Below are positions 10,473-22,600 of a stretch of 64,000 nucleotides of DNA, piece by piece. Numbering within the stretch: position 1 is the first letter of the stretch; the number at the start of each line of letters is the position of its first letter. The stretch covers positions 57,186,025-57,250,024 of the forward strand of contig CP136068.1 in the NCBI GenBank assembly GCA_032622095.1. Reading direction: 5' to 3'. The notes under the pieces were generated by a model. It was not told the DNA's origin, did not search any database, and worked only from the letters and a program-made list of their open reading frames with translations. Source of the DNA: Siphonodentalium dalli (lineage: Eukaryota; Mollusca; Scaphopoda; Gadilida; Siphonodentaliidae). Both the position numbers and the translations under genes were made by a program.

Positions 10473-13036
10473 AAACCCAATCACCCCGAGAAACTTTATA
10501 ATCAGTGATGAGTTTCTCTTACCAATTAAATATGTCGTCAGTCTTTCAAACCTGGTCCAGTGAATACCAATCAATACTCCATAGTCGATATTACACCCAG
10601 ATAGTTCAACGCATTGTATTTGTGCCAAATCATGACATTTCAATGGACCTTTATTTCTGTTAATATTGGATTAATTAAAGAGCACATTACTTTTCTCTTC
10701 TTTTGTTCATTATTCCTACATGTACGTATCGGATTTATTTATTCTATAAATTCGAAGCTGGATTTATAATATCACAAGTAATAAGCACTTTTGACCAAAT
10801 TATCAAATGGGGACCTGCTACCTACCTTTATTTACTTTAAATATCTGTTAGTTGTTGTCTGCATTATAAAACGGTCTGTCGTTGATTACATTTGTTCATT
10901 GTGTTGGTGAGGGGGCTACTAAATTTGCCACTGTTCTGGACAATACTGCAGGATTTCGCCGACAAAGCAAATGTCCATGCAACTCATTCGAATCCCCCCG
11001 ATCTGAAGTTTTGGTATGGCCTACTCGCTATACCAATCTGTTCTGATTTAATTATTAACGTTTATATCTTTGACATGATGTATAGCCCCTGTCATCCATG
11101 ATATCGCTACGTCACTGCATTTTATCACAGCCTATATTAGTAACGCTCACCTCGGTGGGCAAATAATTTATTTTTAATGATCGGAAGTTCATAATTGGTC
11201 AATCAAGGTGTGCGCCGCGAATACAATACATGGACAGACCTATTGTAATCACGACAGACCATTTGATAGAACAGGCGACGACTTAAAGATCTTTACAGTA
11301 AATAAAGGTCGGTCACCGGACCTCATTAGATAACTTCCATTGGTTGAGGGCTGATTGGCTTGTTATAAGCTCAGGAATGAGTTCCCAGATCGTGTAGTTG
11401 CTGCTGTATATAGCTGACTGACATGGATATATCTATTGCACAGCAACTCCCCAGAGCATGACCTCTCTTCTTCCTCGGTGAAGCAGGATCACAGTACGGG
11501 CACTGGTCAATAAATTATGCTCTAATCTCAGTTGCTGTAACAGGGGATAAACCTTTACCAAGCAATGAATATCCAAAACACATCAACTATACACAATTCC
11601 AATGTGAATTTCTATCATATCTATTCAGAATACCTTTTGGTACAGAAATAGGTTTATTTTCAAAGCCATATGTTACCTCTAGAAGATGCCTTCAACCTGA
11701 TGCATGCTCATTTCAGGAAAATCATTTCTCGCAGCAGATGAAAAGCTTCTGACAAAATCATCCTTATACATTGTATCCACCGAGGTCGAAAAGTTTATTG
11801 AAGACATCCCAGCCCCTCGATCCAATAAGAACCCAACAAGCTTTAGGATCCCTTAACATGGCAACATAATATGTTTTGGTTGACCTTAGGTCACCATAAT
11901 ATTGGCATATAAAATATATGCAGTATTCATACCGTATATTATGACATATTTGATATCATGCAGAACAATTCTGTCTGTTATCTACCCAGAACTTAATGAA
12001 GGTCGCTGATTTGGGTACCCTCACAATTATGCTTACATGACCGATATCATCGCCCCCTACCTGTTATTCATTCAGAAAATATTCAAATGAATATGAGGCT
12101 GTGATGTCCATGATTGCTGCATACCAGTTTGCTCCAAGATAAAATGCGTTCGCCCCGATAACAACCTAGCATACAAATACGAATCAATTTTCATGTTACA
12201 AACTGGATCAACTAGCGTATCCCATCTTATTGCGATTTGATATGACAAAAGGCTTACGATCACCTGATATTAGTATGCAATGCTATATTATCATGAACTT
12301 TATAGTCCATGTGACTATACAATTCTGCCCTCGAAGCCGTAAACAAGGGAAAATAGGGAATTTCATGACATTGTAAAGCACTACTAGTACCTTGAAATGA
12401 AATATCAATTTCAGGGGCGGTAGACTATTTATATTTATACAGAAAAAGTATATAATAACTCTCATTAATTGTATACCATGCCATACAATCATATGATACA
12501 AGATAACCATGCTTTCGAGAACTATACAAATTAGCTGAATAGCTCACATTCAAAAAATGAGTGGGGGGGGGGAGCATACTCTCTATAAACTCTGATGTTT
12601 GAGCATATGGGCAAAAGGATTCAATCCTTTAAGAGCTATGAGCATTTATCTTGCCATATACAATCTGGGAAGTGACTGAAGTATTTACATTATACAAGGA
12701 TATTCAACTTTGTTTAAAGACAGTATTATGACAGCTCTGCGAATAAAAGGATCTGTTTCATCAAAAACACTCCCTTACTCTGACTCTTGACTCCCATACT
12801 TCATAATTATTATAAAATTAGGATGGTCTAAGGAAAGTTACATGTAAATTGCTGGTACATGTATGTCTCAAATAATGTAAGAATCATAGAGATAGTAGCG
12901 TAAAGATTATGCACAAGAGATCTCAGTATGATCTTTATACTCTACAGTCACATCTATAAGAAATATATCCTCGCTTCCTCCTCCTTTTTGCGAATTCTAC
13001 CATTTAGTTTAGTGGGTAGGATATCTTAGGGGAATA

Positions 13037-13358
13037 CCAAATTTTTACAATATAATTTGTATTCCCTTTAAGATTACTACCCACTAAATGGGAAGCGTAT
13101 CCCAGTTCTAAAGAACATCCCACCCCGCAAGCTCGGATCACGGAACGATCAGTCAGGATTCGAAAAGTGAGGCCTAGCGAAGAGCTGGCAATAATCCTGA
13201 AACGACGTTCACTAAATATGATACAATATCGTACCGTCGATATTTCGTACCAATTTCAGTTTATCCCTTCGAAAAGTAAGGACTTAGGAGAGATATGCCA
13301 TATAGTTTAGTGGGTAGTAATCTTACAGGGAATACAAATTATATTGTAAAAATTTGGT
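13037..13358. repeat. Inverted-repeat element with ~52-bp arms
   Basis: The left arm 13037-13088 and right arm 13306-13358 are near-perfect inverted copies (right arm begins tttagtgggtagtaatctta). They differ at about one position and flank about 215 bases of less AT-rich unique sequence. Immediately left of the left arm a third partial copy (13010-13036) pairs with it, giving a hairpin inside the arm. This is most likely a MITE or a partly duplicated one. Confidence 0.6.
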
Positions 13359-14396
13359 TTTCGTGTTATAAAAATCGCTAATCCTCTAGTTACATTCCTA
13401 TACTTTATATAACATAATATATTTATTAACTATATCATATATTTATTATTATATAGACTATATATACGGAGCAGTCATAGACATTACATTCATGCATAGC
13501 TATTATTGTACTTTATCAGTAATTCACAGTGAACTCAGTACTGTAAACTGGGGTGACTTGAGACGGTTTTTAAAATCTAACTTGAAATGAATGATTCTGA
13601 CTATAGCAAAATCACTTGAAGTCTATCATACAACATCTCAGGGATTGTTCCCTGACAGTTTCATTTGGTTCCACCATTATGCATGTCAAATGCAGTGTCA
13701 GAAACAGGTGTCTCAAGTGACTTGAGACAGGTGCATGTGTCCTATACCCATGCAACACCTTGTTCGGTTGCTCTAATATGGCTCAAGTATATGAATATAG
13801 CGAGATAGACCAATGACGACGCAACGGAGAAAGAAGGTTGCACTATGCATCAGATTTCAGCAAAGCAACAAACTGCCAGTTGGGCTTCAGTTTTGGAACC
13901 CATTATCCATATATATTAGAAAACATTGCAATCGTGCCTGTGGCACTTCATTTATGGCTGCATATTTGCATATCATGTAATTTCACAAATGTAAACAGTG
14001 GACAATATGATGTTACCAACATGATCACAAATATCCACCAGACGCTTTCACTTGGCTGTCAAATGAGTTTACAGATTGAACAGCCACACATCTCGAACAT
14101 CCACTGTTATTATGCAATGGACATTACTTGGCTTGCCACCTATAATTTCATTATTTAGATCAGGTACGTGATATATGAGTAGTGATACATACACCTCTAC
14201 CTTTAAAGAGATGCTTTGGATATAATGATTCAATTTTTATGGAAAGTTTCTGCATCCTATTTATAATACTGATAATTAAAATAAAGACGTCATAATGAAA
14301 TATAAAACATTTAAAATATAACTTGCTCTTTGCTTGTTCCAACTGCATAAATTAAGTCACCCGGTTGGCAGGCCCAAGTCTGCTTGTACATAAACC

Positions 14397-14820
14397 AGCT
14401 AAGATATTGGGATAGCGAAATGCTGTTTTCCGTCTGAGACTGGCCCGATAGCATTTCTATGACATGCTTTGCACGTTGCTGACCAGCTCGCATAAAACCA
14501 CAAATAAATGTAATCAAATATCACAATTGTGACAGTAAATGGGTTTATTCCATAGAAGACATGATATTTGTTCTGAACAACACATCAGTTGTCAATTGAA
14601 AGTTAATGTGAAATAAGGCATTTACGGAAGTGGTTACATATTTTGTAAGTATGCAAACTCAATTGACCTCATCAAGTGACATCAGCATATTCCGGGGAAA
14701 ATATTCTAGCAATTGTAAGGTAACATAAACAAAAAACCACATGGTCGTAAATTTAATTAATCTTATCACGTTTACCGGGTAATTTGTAAAACAGCATTTC
14801 GCTATCCCAATATCTTAGCT
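14397..14820. repeat. Perfect 33-bp inverted repeat spaced by ~360 bp
   Basis: 14397-14429 (agctaagatattgggatagc and 13 more bases) is the exact reverse complement of 14788-14820. A perfect match over 33 bases with no obvious low complexity implies a recent foldback or MITE. The spacer is AT-rich and has no coding signal. Confidence 0.6.
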
Positions 14821-15058
14821 TGCCTTCACCAGTTGTTGCTGAATCCTTTCAGTAGATTGTCATTAAATTATTCTTTGTGGATGCTTCAATCAGCAATACT
14901 GCTGGTTGTAATAGCAGCTTTTCCGTAAAATAAACATATTTTCCAATATATGATGTCACTAAACCAGTTTAAATTTGGTCAATGAACTAATTATTTCAAT
15001 GTCATTTGTATTATTTCTCGAAATAAATAGGACTCAATCAGGGATGTGGCTAGGTCTG

Positions 15059-15230
15059 TTTGGGGGGGGGGGTGTCCACCTTGGGGAATTCCAACTGCAC
15101 TGCACCCCCCCCGCCCCCTTGAATCAGACCAAGGTTTTGCATAATTCCATTTGCATCCACCCACCCCCCCCCCTGAATCGAACCCCAAACAAAGGTTTTG
15201 CATAATTCCATTCCCCTCTTGCTCCTAAGT
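15059..15230. repeat. C-run/G-run flanked short tandem repeat
   Basis: Two imperfect units of about 60 bp each join a run of C to ttgaatcagaccaaggtttt or its variant, then ttttgcataattccat. A run of G (15061-15071) lies just before. Long homopolymers of G and C make this a slippage-prone patch. Open frames over it are compositional artefacts. Confidence 0.5.
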
Positions 15231-16478
15231 TTCAGGCCTAATGGCCTATTCATAAACCATGATTCTATCTACCCGGTATGATAATATTCAGATATTTGAA
15301 CCTGAAAATTGCATAAATATTAACATCTAGTGGTCTAACTCCAGACAATGCACGAGACTATGGCAAGAGAGCAGAACCATGGTTGGCCTGATGTGAGAAA
15401 ATTTTGAAAACTAAACAAGAAAATTGCAAAATCCTAGCATCAAGACTGACCTCAAGCTTTCTTAGTGTTTGAAATATCCAACCTCATACTCACCCTTAGG
15501 TTGTAAATTTTCCAACTGATGACCATTTCAGTCTACAATTTTGACCAAATGTAGTAAAATATTGGGAATGGAATACAATGGAAATGTAATAATGATCTCG
15601 TCGCCGGCAGTTAACATAATGACGTCTGACAACAAGATATCTCATCGCCGGCGCCCAGAGAGTTAAAGACAAATTATGACACTAACATGAATTTAAATGT
15701 TCAGGCTTATAACCTGGACCAAAATAGAGCATTGATCAAGAGAATGGGACTCCCAGTTTCAATATTTACCCATGAGGTGTACTACACATTGGTTTAGCTC
15801 TGTGTTTGCATTTTGGGTTTCCTTGGTTAGTACACAGCTAGGGCCTATCGTTTTATGGGGCTAAAGCCATATTATGCAGATGAGGTTCCATGACAACTGA
15901 GTCAGGCCATGCCTTTATTGATTTATTATATTAATTTAAAATATCTAATTAAGTCGCCACTTAAAAATATAAAAGAAAGTATTAGGAAACCTATTTATTG
16001 TACAGGTATGACATCGGCCCCCCGAAGAGTATAGTGGTGGAGTTGCAGATAGTTCGGTATTAAATTAATACCATCAAATATTACATAGATTAACTACTGA
16101 ATTACAATAATTATATTTATTATATATTAGTGTTCACAGAGGTCATATTGTATTTTTATTGGATGAAGCGGGATCACGTGTTAAAGAGTAGTTTTGACCA
16201 TTGTCCGACAAGCGATCAATTTCCCTGGCTATAGATGTCAAACTATAACCCACCTGCTGACTTCATGGTTGGTGTGAGGTGAGAATTGTGGCATGCAAAC
16301 TATAGCCCGGGCTATGGTCTTCAAACTATCACCAGCCTGGTTGTGCACAATGTGTCTTTAAAAAGATAACCTTGTTACTGGCAGTAGAATCTAAAACCAT
16401 TGCTGATCACAAAACTATTCCTTGTATAGAAGCAATATTTATATATTTTCTACATTTCGCAGGTAAACTGGATCCAGA

Positions 16479-16614
16479 ATGTGTGCAGGAAGAGTGGAGG
16501 TTTTGTGGTCTCCAATTAAGGAGGACATGTTTCTGACATACAGTTCAGCCATCAAACTGTACAAATGTCAAAACCTAACTCCGGGACAAACTGTTGACAC
16601 CAGTAAAAGTGATG
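16479..16614 (+). CDS. MIOS: MIOS coding exon 1 (residues 1-45)
   Basis: The start ATG is at 16479, preceded by an in-frame TAA at 16464 and an acceptor-like cgcag ending at 16462. The donor is GATG|GTATGT. The exon encodes [20 protein letters not shown] and then a KLYKCQN segment aligning with the first blade of MIOS. It ends in phase 1. Confidence 0.9.
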
Positions 16615-19600
16615 GTATGTTATTATTACATCAATAACCGGAATTACCAATGGAAAATTGGCAAAATTCTTTACCCTTAATAAATGTACCATCTTGCTAT
16701 GGTCTACCAGCATTACCCCTAATATATCGACCATCTTGACTATGATGTATTACATTAAGAATATTCATGAAATGTTTAATATTACAACATAATATGATAA
16801 ATATAAAAAATTCAAGGATTTTGCTATGGATTAAATAAGTCATTAAATAACTTAAATTATCTCTGTGCCTAATTGTATGTTCACAGATCAACAGATATGG
16901 GTGGGGTGTTCAAATGACGGTCAGTCATGATGATCACTTTAGTACATGCAATTATATTGGCTGATTTGGACTAGCCAATTTTGGTTCCAATTCAATATAC
17001 TGACTTTAGGCCAAAAAAAAAAAAGGTTTTGGTTCTCAGGCACCGCCGCATTGAATAAAAAGGGCCGCATTAGGCCTTTTTATAGCAATGCCTGATGTTA
17101 TGACAAAAAAACTTGCGAAAAAAAAAAATTGGAATTTTTTTATTTTTATTTTTTTTATTTTATCAACATGTCCATAGATAGCAGATATGTGTTGAATATT
17201 AGTGTGCATTGAGCTCTAACATGTAATGTGTTAAAAAGTGACTTGCAGGCTTACAACATGAAGTAGATGACTACAATTAAGAAAATGGTTAGCTGATCCT
17301 CATGCTCTTCTTACAATTAGTCATTGTGAACAACTTACACTAATTGTAACTTTATACAATTGAAAGGCACAGGACTAAATTCAGGATCACATATTAGAAT
17401 GGGGAGGTATCAGTTTTTAGACAACAATAACAGTAGTTAATGTCAGGGGCATTATATATTGTTAGGTAATCCCAGTCATACACTAGTAGTACAATGTCAT
17501 TTTTATATAAGACTAAATGAGTTTATATGCATAACAGTTCCCTCTACCTTTCTGGTTATTACTAGACAGAGGAAGGTATCTTTGTCTATGCTTACTATGC
17601 GCAGAAAAAAATAAAAAATAAAAATAAAACCCTCCCTCCCTCATTGATTTGAAGAAGAAAATTGCCCGAGAACCAAAACACTTTTTTTTTTTGGCCTTAG
17701 GTACATTGGATATTGGTAACAAAATGAAGAGGAGTGTAAATTAGTGCTAAGTACCTCCTGTCTCCGATTATCAGAAATTCATGTTTTCTTGACTATTATT
17801 ATCATGTGATCAGTTCTGATAAAATAATCTAGTTGTCCCTCAGATTCATGTTTTCTTGACTACTAGTTAGCTCAACTTGATGAACGTTTTAATTATTGCC
17901 ATGGCTTGGCATCAATCATCCTTGCATCCATGCATCCATCAAAAATTTCCTTTGGCACACCATACATAGCACATTTCTCATCCGATTAACATTCATGTGG
18001 ATCTTTGGGATGACATCCAAATAGGAGCTATCAAATTAAAAGAAATTTTAAAAACATGGCTGCCGGCAGCCATTTTAAATTTCATAGTTGAATCCATCGA
18101 CACACCCTGCATGCCACATTTATCAAAGAAATGTTTCGAAAATTTACAGGCATGTTTATGATCACCTCTAGATGGGAGAGAACTCTTAGGAATAATTTTA
18201 AATCTTGAATTGTAGGTTGTATTATATTTCGTTCTCCATTTGCTTCCAGTTAAGTGAGCACTACATCTACACTGGTGGATCTAGTATAATATATATACAT
18301 GTAATAGCATAGAAATAACTCTCACTTTGTTCCCTCTACAGTAATACGACTCTCTGAAAATACTGTTGCTTACCACCAAGGCACCAACTCAGAAAATCAG
18401 TATGTCAAAGTAAGTAAAAAAATAGCCTGCTATAAATTAGTTGTTATCTTGAGTGCATAATTGCATTATTTCCGAATTTCATTATTTGAATCTGAGTAGA
18501 CACTGCATGTCATAATAATGACCTGACACTGGTGTTCTGATCATAGGATTGATCATCTATTATACATATCTGCTCATCCTGTCGAAAGGCTACATTTTTA
18601 ATTAAAGAAGACCAAGGGCTGGCTATGAATTAGATGCGTATGAATTTGATAACATGTTCAGGAAAGATTCTTGAATTCAATCATCCAGCCACTTCTGAAG
18701 TTATGTTCTACTAAAAATAATGAGGTTTGTGATTACAGAAATGAGAAATATTTTTTTGTAAGAAAAAAAAATATATCTAGGAACGCGCATGACTCTAAGA
18801 TATCAGCATTGGCTGTTAAAATTTTGTACTAAAAATATGTTTCACCCATATTGGTGAAAAAGAAGCTCAAAGAGAAGGATATTATCTTTAATAAGAAGTA
18901 ATTCTCAGTTTGTTTTACATCTGCAGTGCATAGCATGGTACCCTGGAAAAGATATAGAGAATTTGATTGCTGTTGGGCAGGTGAATGGACGAGTATGCTT
19001 GTCAAGGTAATCTAAATTCTCAAACTAAAGTGTTCAAACTAAAAACAATTCCTTTGGGGTGGAAAATTAGTAAGAGAGGCCCGTTTTATATGCTGCATCA
19101 AACACAGGTTGTGCTATCTTTGCTTGGCTTAACATTGAAGCATCTCTGGGATGTTTCTATGTGTGTTTGATTTATACGTCGAGCCAGCTGGCACATGCCA
19201 TAATCGTATATTTCAAACAATTTTAGCATTTCTGTTACAAAATGCTGTCCGCTATAATCAAGTTCACCAAAATACACCGTGATAGTGTCCTCTGAAAATG
19301 CACTATAAACTGGCCCTTGTTGTGTCTTTATAATACTTCTACAGTGCAGATGAATCTCGGAAACGCTTTTGTTGGTTTAAAAATCGGGATCTTGTCTTCG
19401 TATATTTATCTGCAATATATATTTATTCCCAAATACGTCCTTTGTCAGTCAATCCATGCGTGTCCCCTTAGTACTGTACCATTGCCTTCAATGTATATTG
19501 ACAATGGTCAAGAGTCAACACGGCTGTGGTCCGACGCTGTTTTATACAACGTGCCAGACACGGGGTCACGCAGGTAATTGTGGCAATTATTTTGTCACCA

Positions 19601-22600
19601 CCTTGCCAATCACATCACATGTGAAATATTCATGTATACTTTGCATAAACGTCACCTGCTTTCTATTTAATCACTGACATGTTTTAAACACTGCAGCAAG
19701 GAAATCATTTGTGTCTAGTCTTTCAGAATGCAGAACCAATACAGACCAAATGGAGGTTGTAGAGCCTGTTTTCACCACAGTATCTTTGGATATAACCATA
19801 TACATTAAAAAACGTGGTTATTTTTGCCTGTTTTGTATGCTTGTGGAACTTTCCTTTTTTTTCGAGTGACACATTATGGGAGAGGAGAGGTCTTAAATTA
19901 CCCTTATTTGGCCACATAACAGCAACAATGGTCTCTTTGATCAGACTCTGATCCCCGTTATTGCTGAATGAAAATTGGAGAAAAGAAAATATGTGGGAGA
20001 ATTTTAGGATGTGATGGATGGAACCATTGTTATCATTGAGGTGCTAAGGTTATCAATGGTTAGTGCATTTCAACCCAATCTAATCTGTCCATAAAGGGCA
20101 GACATAGCTAAAATGTGACAAGATCGACATCATTTGTTGTCGCAGTTGTCAGACGGAAACAGTGGCCTCTTGTTGAACTTATTATCTGATAATTTCCAAC
20201 CAATAAACAGTAATCATTTTGCACTTGTATTATCTAATCATCTGTTGTCTCTCTATGTAGTCTGAACATCCTCCAACTCAGGGGATAAAGCTATCAGTGT
20301 CTACCGAGTGTTATCTGGATCTGTCCCGAAATTACAGAGATATAACCAAAACAACAACGATGATGGATGTGTGACGTCAATCACGTCAGAATGAGATGTT
20401 TGACAAAATCAAGACCCAGCCCATGTTACTTTCGTGGCAAATATACATTGGTTGTAATACAGGGGGAGTCAGATTTTGAAGAGATACCATCATTGTAATC
20501 TAGGTTGGCATGACACATCTTAACCCTATCAGTACCAATGTTTCAGTTTTTAGAGAATGCTGGGTACTTACATGAACTTGTCCTCTCACCAATCTAGATA
20601 GTGATCTACCAGATAATTGCACTTCCACAATTGGAAATTTGACCTTCTCCAGGTGACCCTAGGTTTCCTTGGCCTGGTCAACAACAATTTATTATTCAAT
20701 ATCTAGATTTGTCTGAAATTTTTATGTTTTCATATGCAAACACATGTGGCTTAAAATATCAAAGTATGCACATATTGAACGAAACAAAATCAGAATATTA
20801 CTTTAAATATTACTATATACTAACTGAAACATACTCAATTCGGGAGCGTTTATTCAGCGACGAAGGGGGCTTGCGGCACATTTTGATCTTAATCGGATCC
20901 CCTTGGGAGGCTGCATTCAGCATGTACCCTAGGGATCACAGGCCCATTTGTGGGAACACTTTATTTGAAATAAAACTGTATTCCCCCCCTTTCCCCAACC
21001 CACATATATACATGTATATGCATGCACATAGAGAATGCAACAATCAAGATATTTTACTTTATTACTATATACTAACTGAAACAGGCTCTATTCGGGAGAC
21101 ATTATATGACCTTAAACAGCGCGCGCTTCGTGCACATTTTGATCTTTTAAACATTCTTTCATCAGATTTACACTCAACTGAAACATTAAAAGAGCATTAA
21201 TTAGCGTGGGCAGTATTGTTTACACTGTATTAGTCCCGGCTCGGGAATGTGGTTTTTCTAACCGAGTTCCGGTGAATCTACTGAACGGTATACCCACTGA
21301 CGGGAGGTCAGACTGTGTCCATTCGCCATCTTCCGCACAACTTTCATAACAAAGACAGCATTCTTTACTTATGTTCACAACGAACTGGCAAATTAAAATA
21401 CCATATTAGCACCCATTCCCAACGATGGTAGAGCGTTCGAGTCTCGACTCTACAACCTCTACATGCACTTTCATGACAAAATCAACATTTGTTACTTCTA
21501 TTCACACTCAACCTGAACTGACAAATTAATTTAGCGCCTATTTCCAACAACGCTGTTAGCGCGCATGGAAGTTTCGTCGACAATAGCAAAGCTAATGTGG
21601 GTTTGCGTGCGACGTCACATGACGTCATTTCGACAAACGTCATAAGAAATAGTTTCTATGCTTGAGTGCAAATACTGCATTTCGGGACCATGTTAGATCT
21701 CAGGTTTGCTTTGACCAATCGACTTGAAATTTGTTGAGTCTTCTTTTACGACAGAGTATAGGCCGTGGTACAAATTTGGGCCACATTGCACGCATGGTTG
21801 AAAAGTTATAAACGCGCCAAAAGCGTGACCGAGTTATACACAGACACACACACCCACACACACCCTCACACACACACAAACGACGGGTTTTATATATATA
21901 GATTTTACATTTATTTTCAGCTTTGGACAAAGTGGCACCAATGATGTTATTGGAAGAGATTTCAGTGAGTAAGAGTAAACTTATGAGATCTATCATATAA
22001 TAATAAATGTAAATATTCCTGTTGCCAATGTATGCAATAATTGAAGTTGGATAATAGATAATAATGCTGCAACTTCCTTCACAGCAGACATGGGAAACAT
22101 CAAGTGATAATGATATCTCTAATGAAGGGATTAAAATAACTGAATGTATCATAAATGTGTTTTTGGGCTCTTATTTCTCTAGATTAAAGTGACTCTATAG
22201 GGTTGATAATTAACTAAAGCCTGGATTTTTTTCACTTTTTCCATGAATAATGACTAATGTATATGATACTTGTATAGGGACTTTCATACCATTTCACCCT
22301 TTTCCTCTCTCAGAGACAGATTAAAATTATTGTGAAAATGTCATGGACAAAAGTACTGTAATGTATTATATTATTATTATAAAATTCATTCCACAATCAA
22401 TAAGTTCCAATGCGCTTAAAATATAGGAAAATCCCACAAAACATAATGCAACAAGTAATGTCTATGATTGTCACCACCCACATACAGCTAGCTAGTTATA
22501 CATCTCAAAACATACAGCTGTATGGAAGTCCTTGGCATCGTCCAATCTTCGGATAGCATATGGCAAGCAGTTCCACACATCAATACATGTTTTTTGAAAG

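Larger units (their letters stand above)
9639..16462. other. Upstream region of MIOS, no gene recognised
   Basis: No reading frame here resembles a known protein, and the short open frames lack codon or splice support. The intron acceptor at 16461-16462 implies that at least one non-coding 5' exon and the promoter of MIOS lie somewhere upstream. I could not place them. The stretch contains three foldback structures (10350-10472, 13037-13358, 14397-14820). A segment bounded by gtgacttgagac motifs (13550-13735) and a C-run tandem repeat near 15100 are also present. Confidence 0.5.
19007..21920 (+). other. MIOS intron 3
   Basis: This is mostly featureless AT-rich intron. The visible structure is a duplicated phrase (tactatatactaactgaaac at about 20812 and 21063), a pair of related caacgaactggcaaatt/cctgaactgacaaatt segments near 21380 and 21512, and a repeat against exon 4. 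Confidence 0.4.

Noticed and set aside
10892-11101. 69-residue open frame with hydrophobic segments as an upstream gene
   Set aside because: No family signature, no splice or promoter support, and length within chance for AT-rich DNA.
15050-15253. Gly/Pro-rich peptides near 15100
   Set aside because: They come from G and C homopolymer runs in a short tandem repeat, not from coding constraint.
18985-19170. Separate small ORF overlapping MIOS exon 3
   Set aside because: It starts inside exon 3 in a different frame and runs into the intron; the spliced MIOS frame explains the conserved part.
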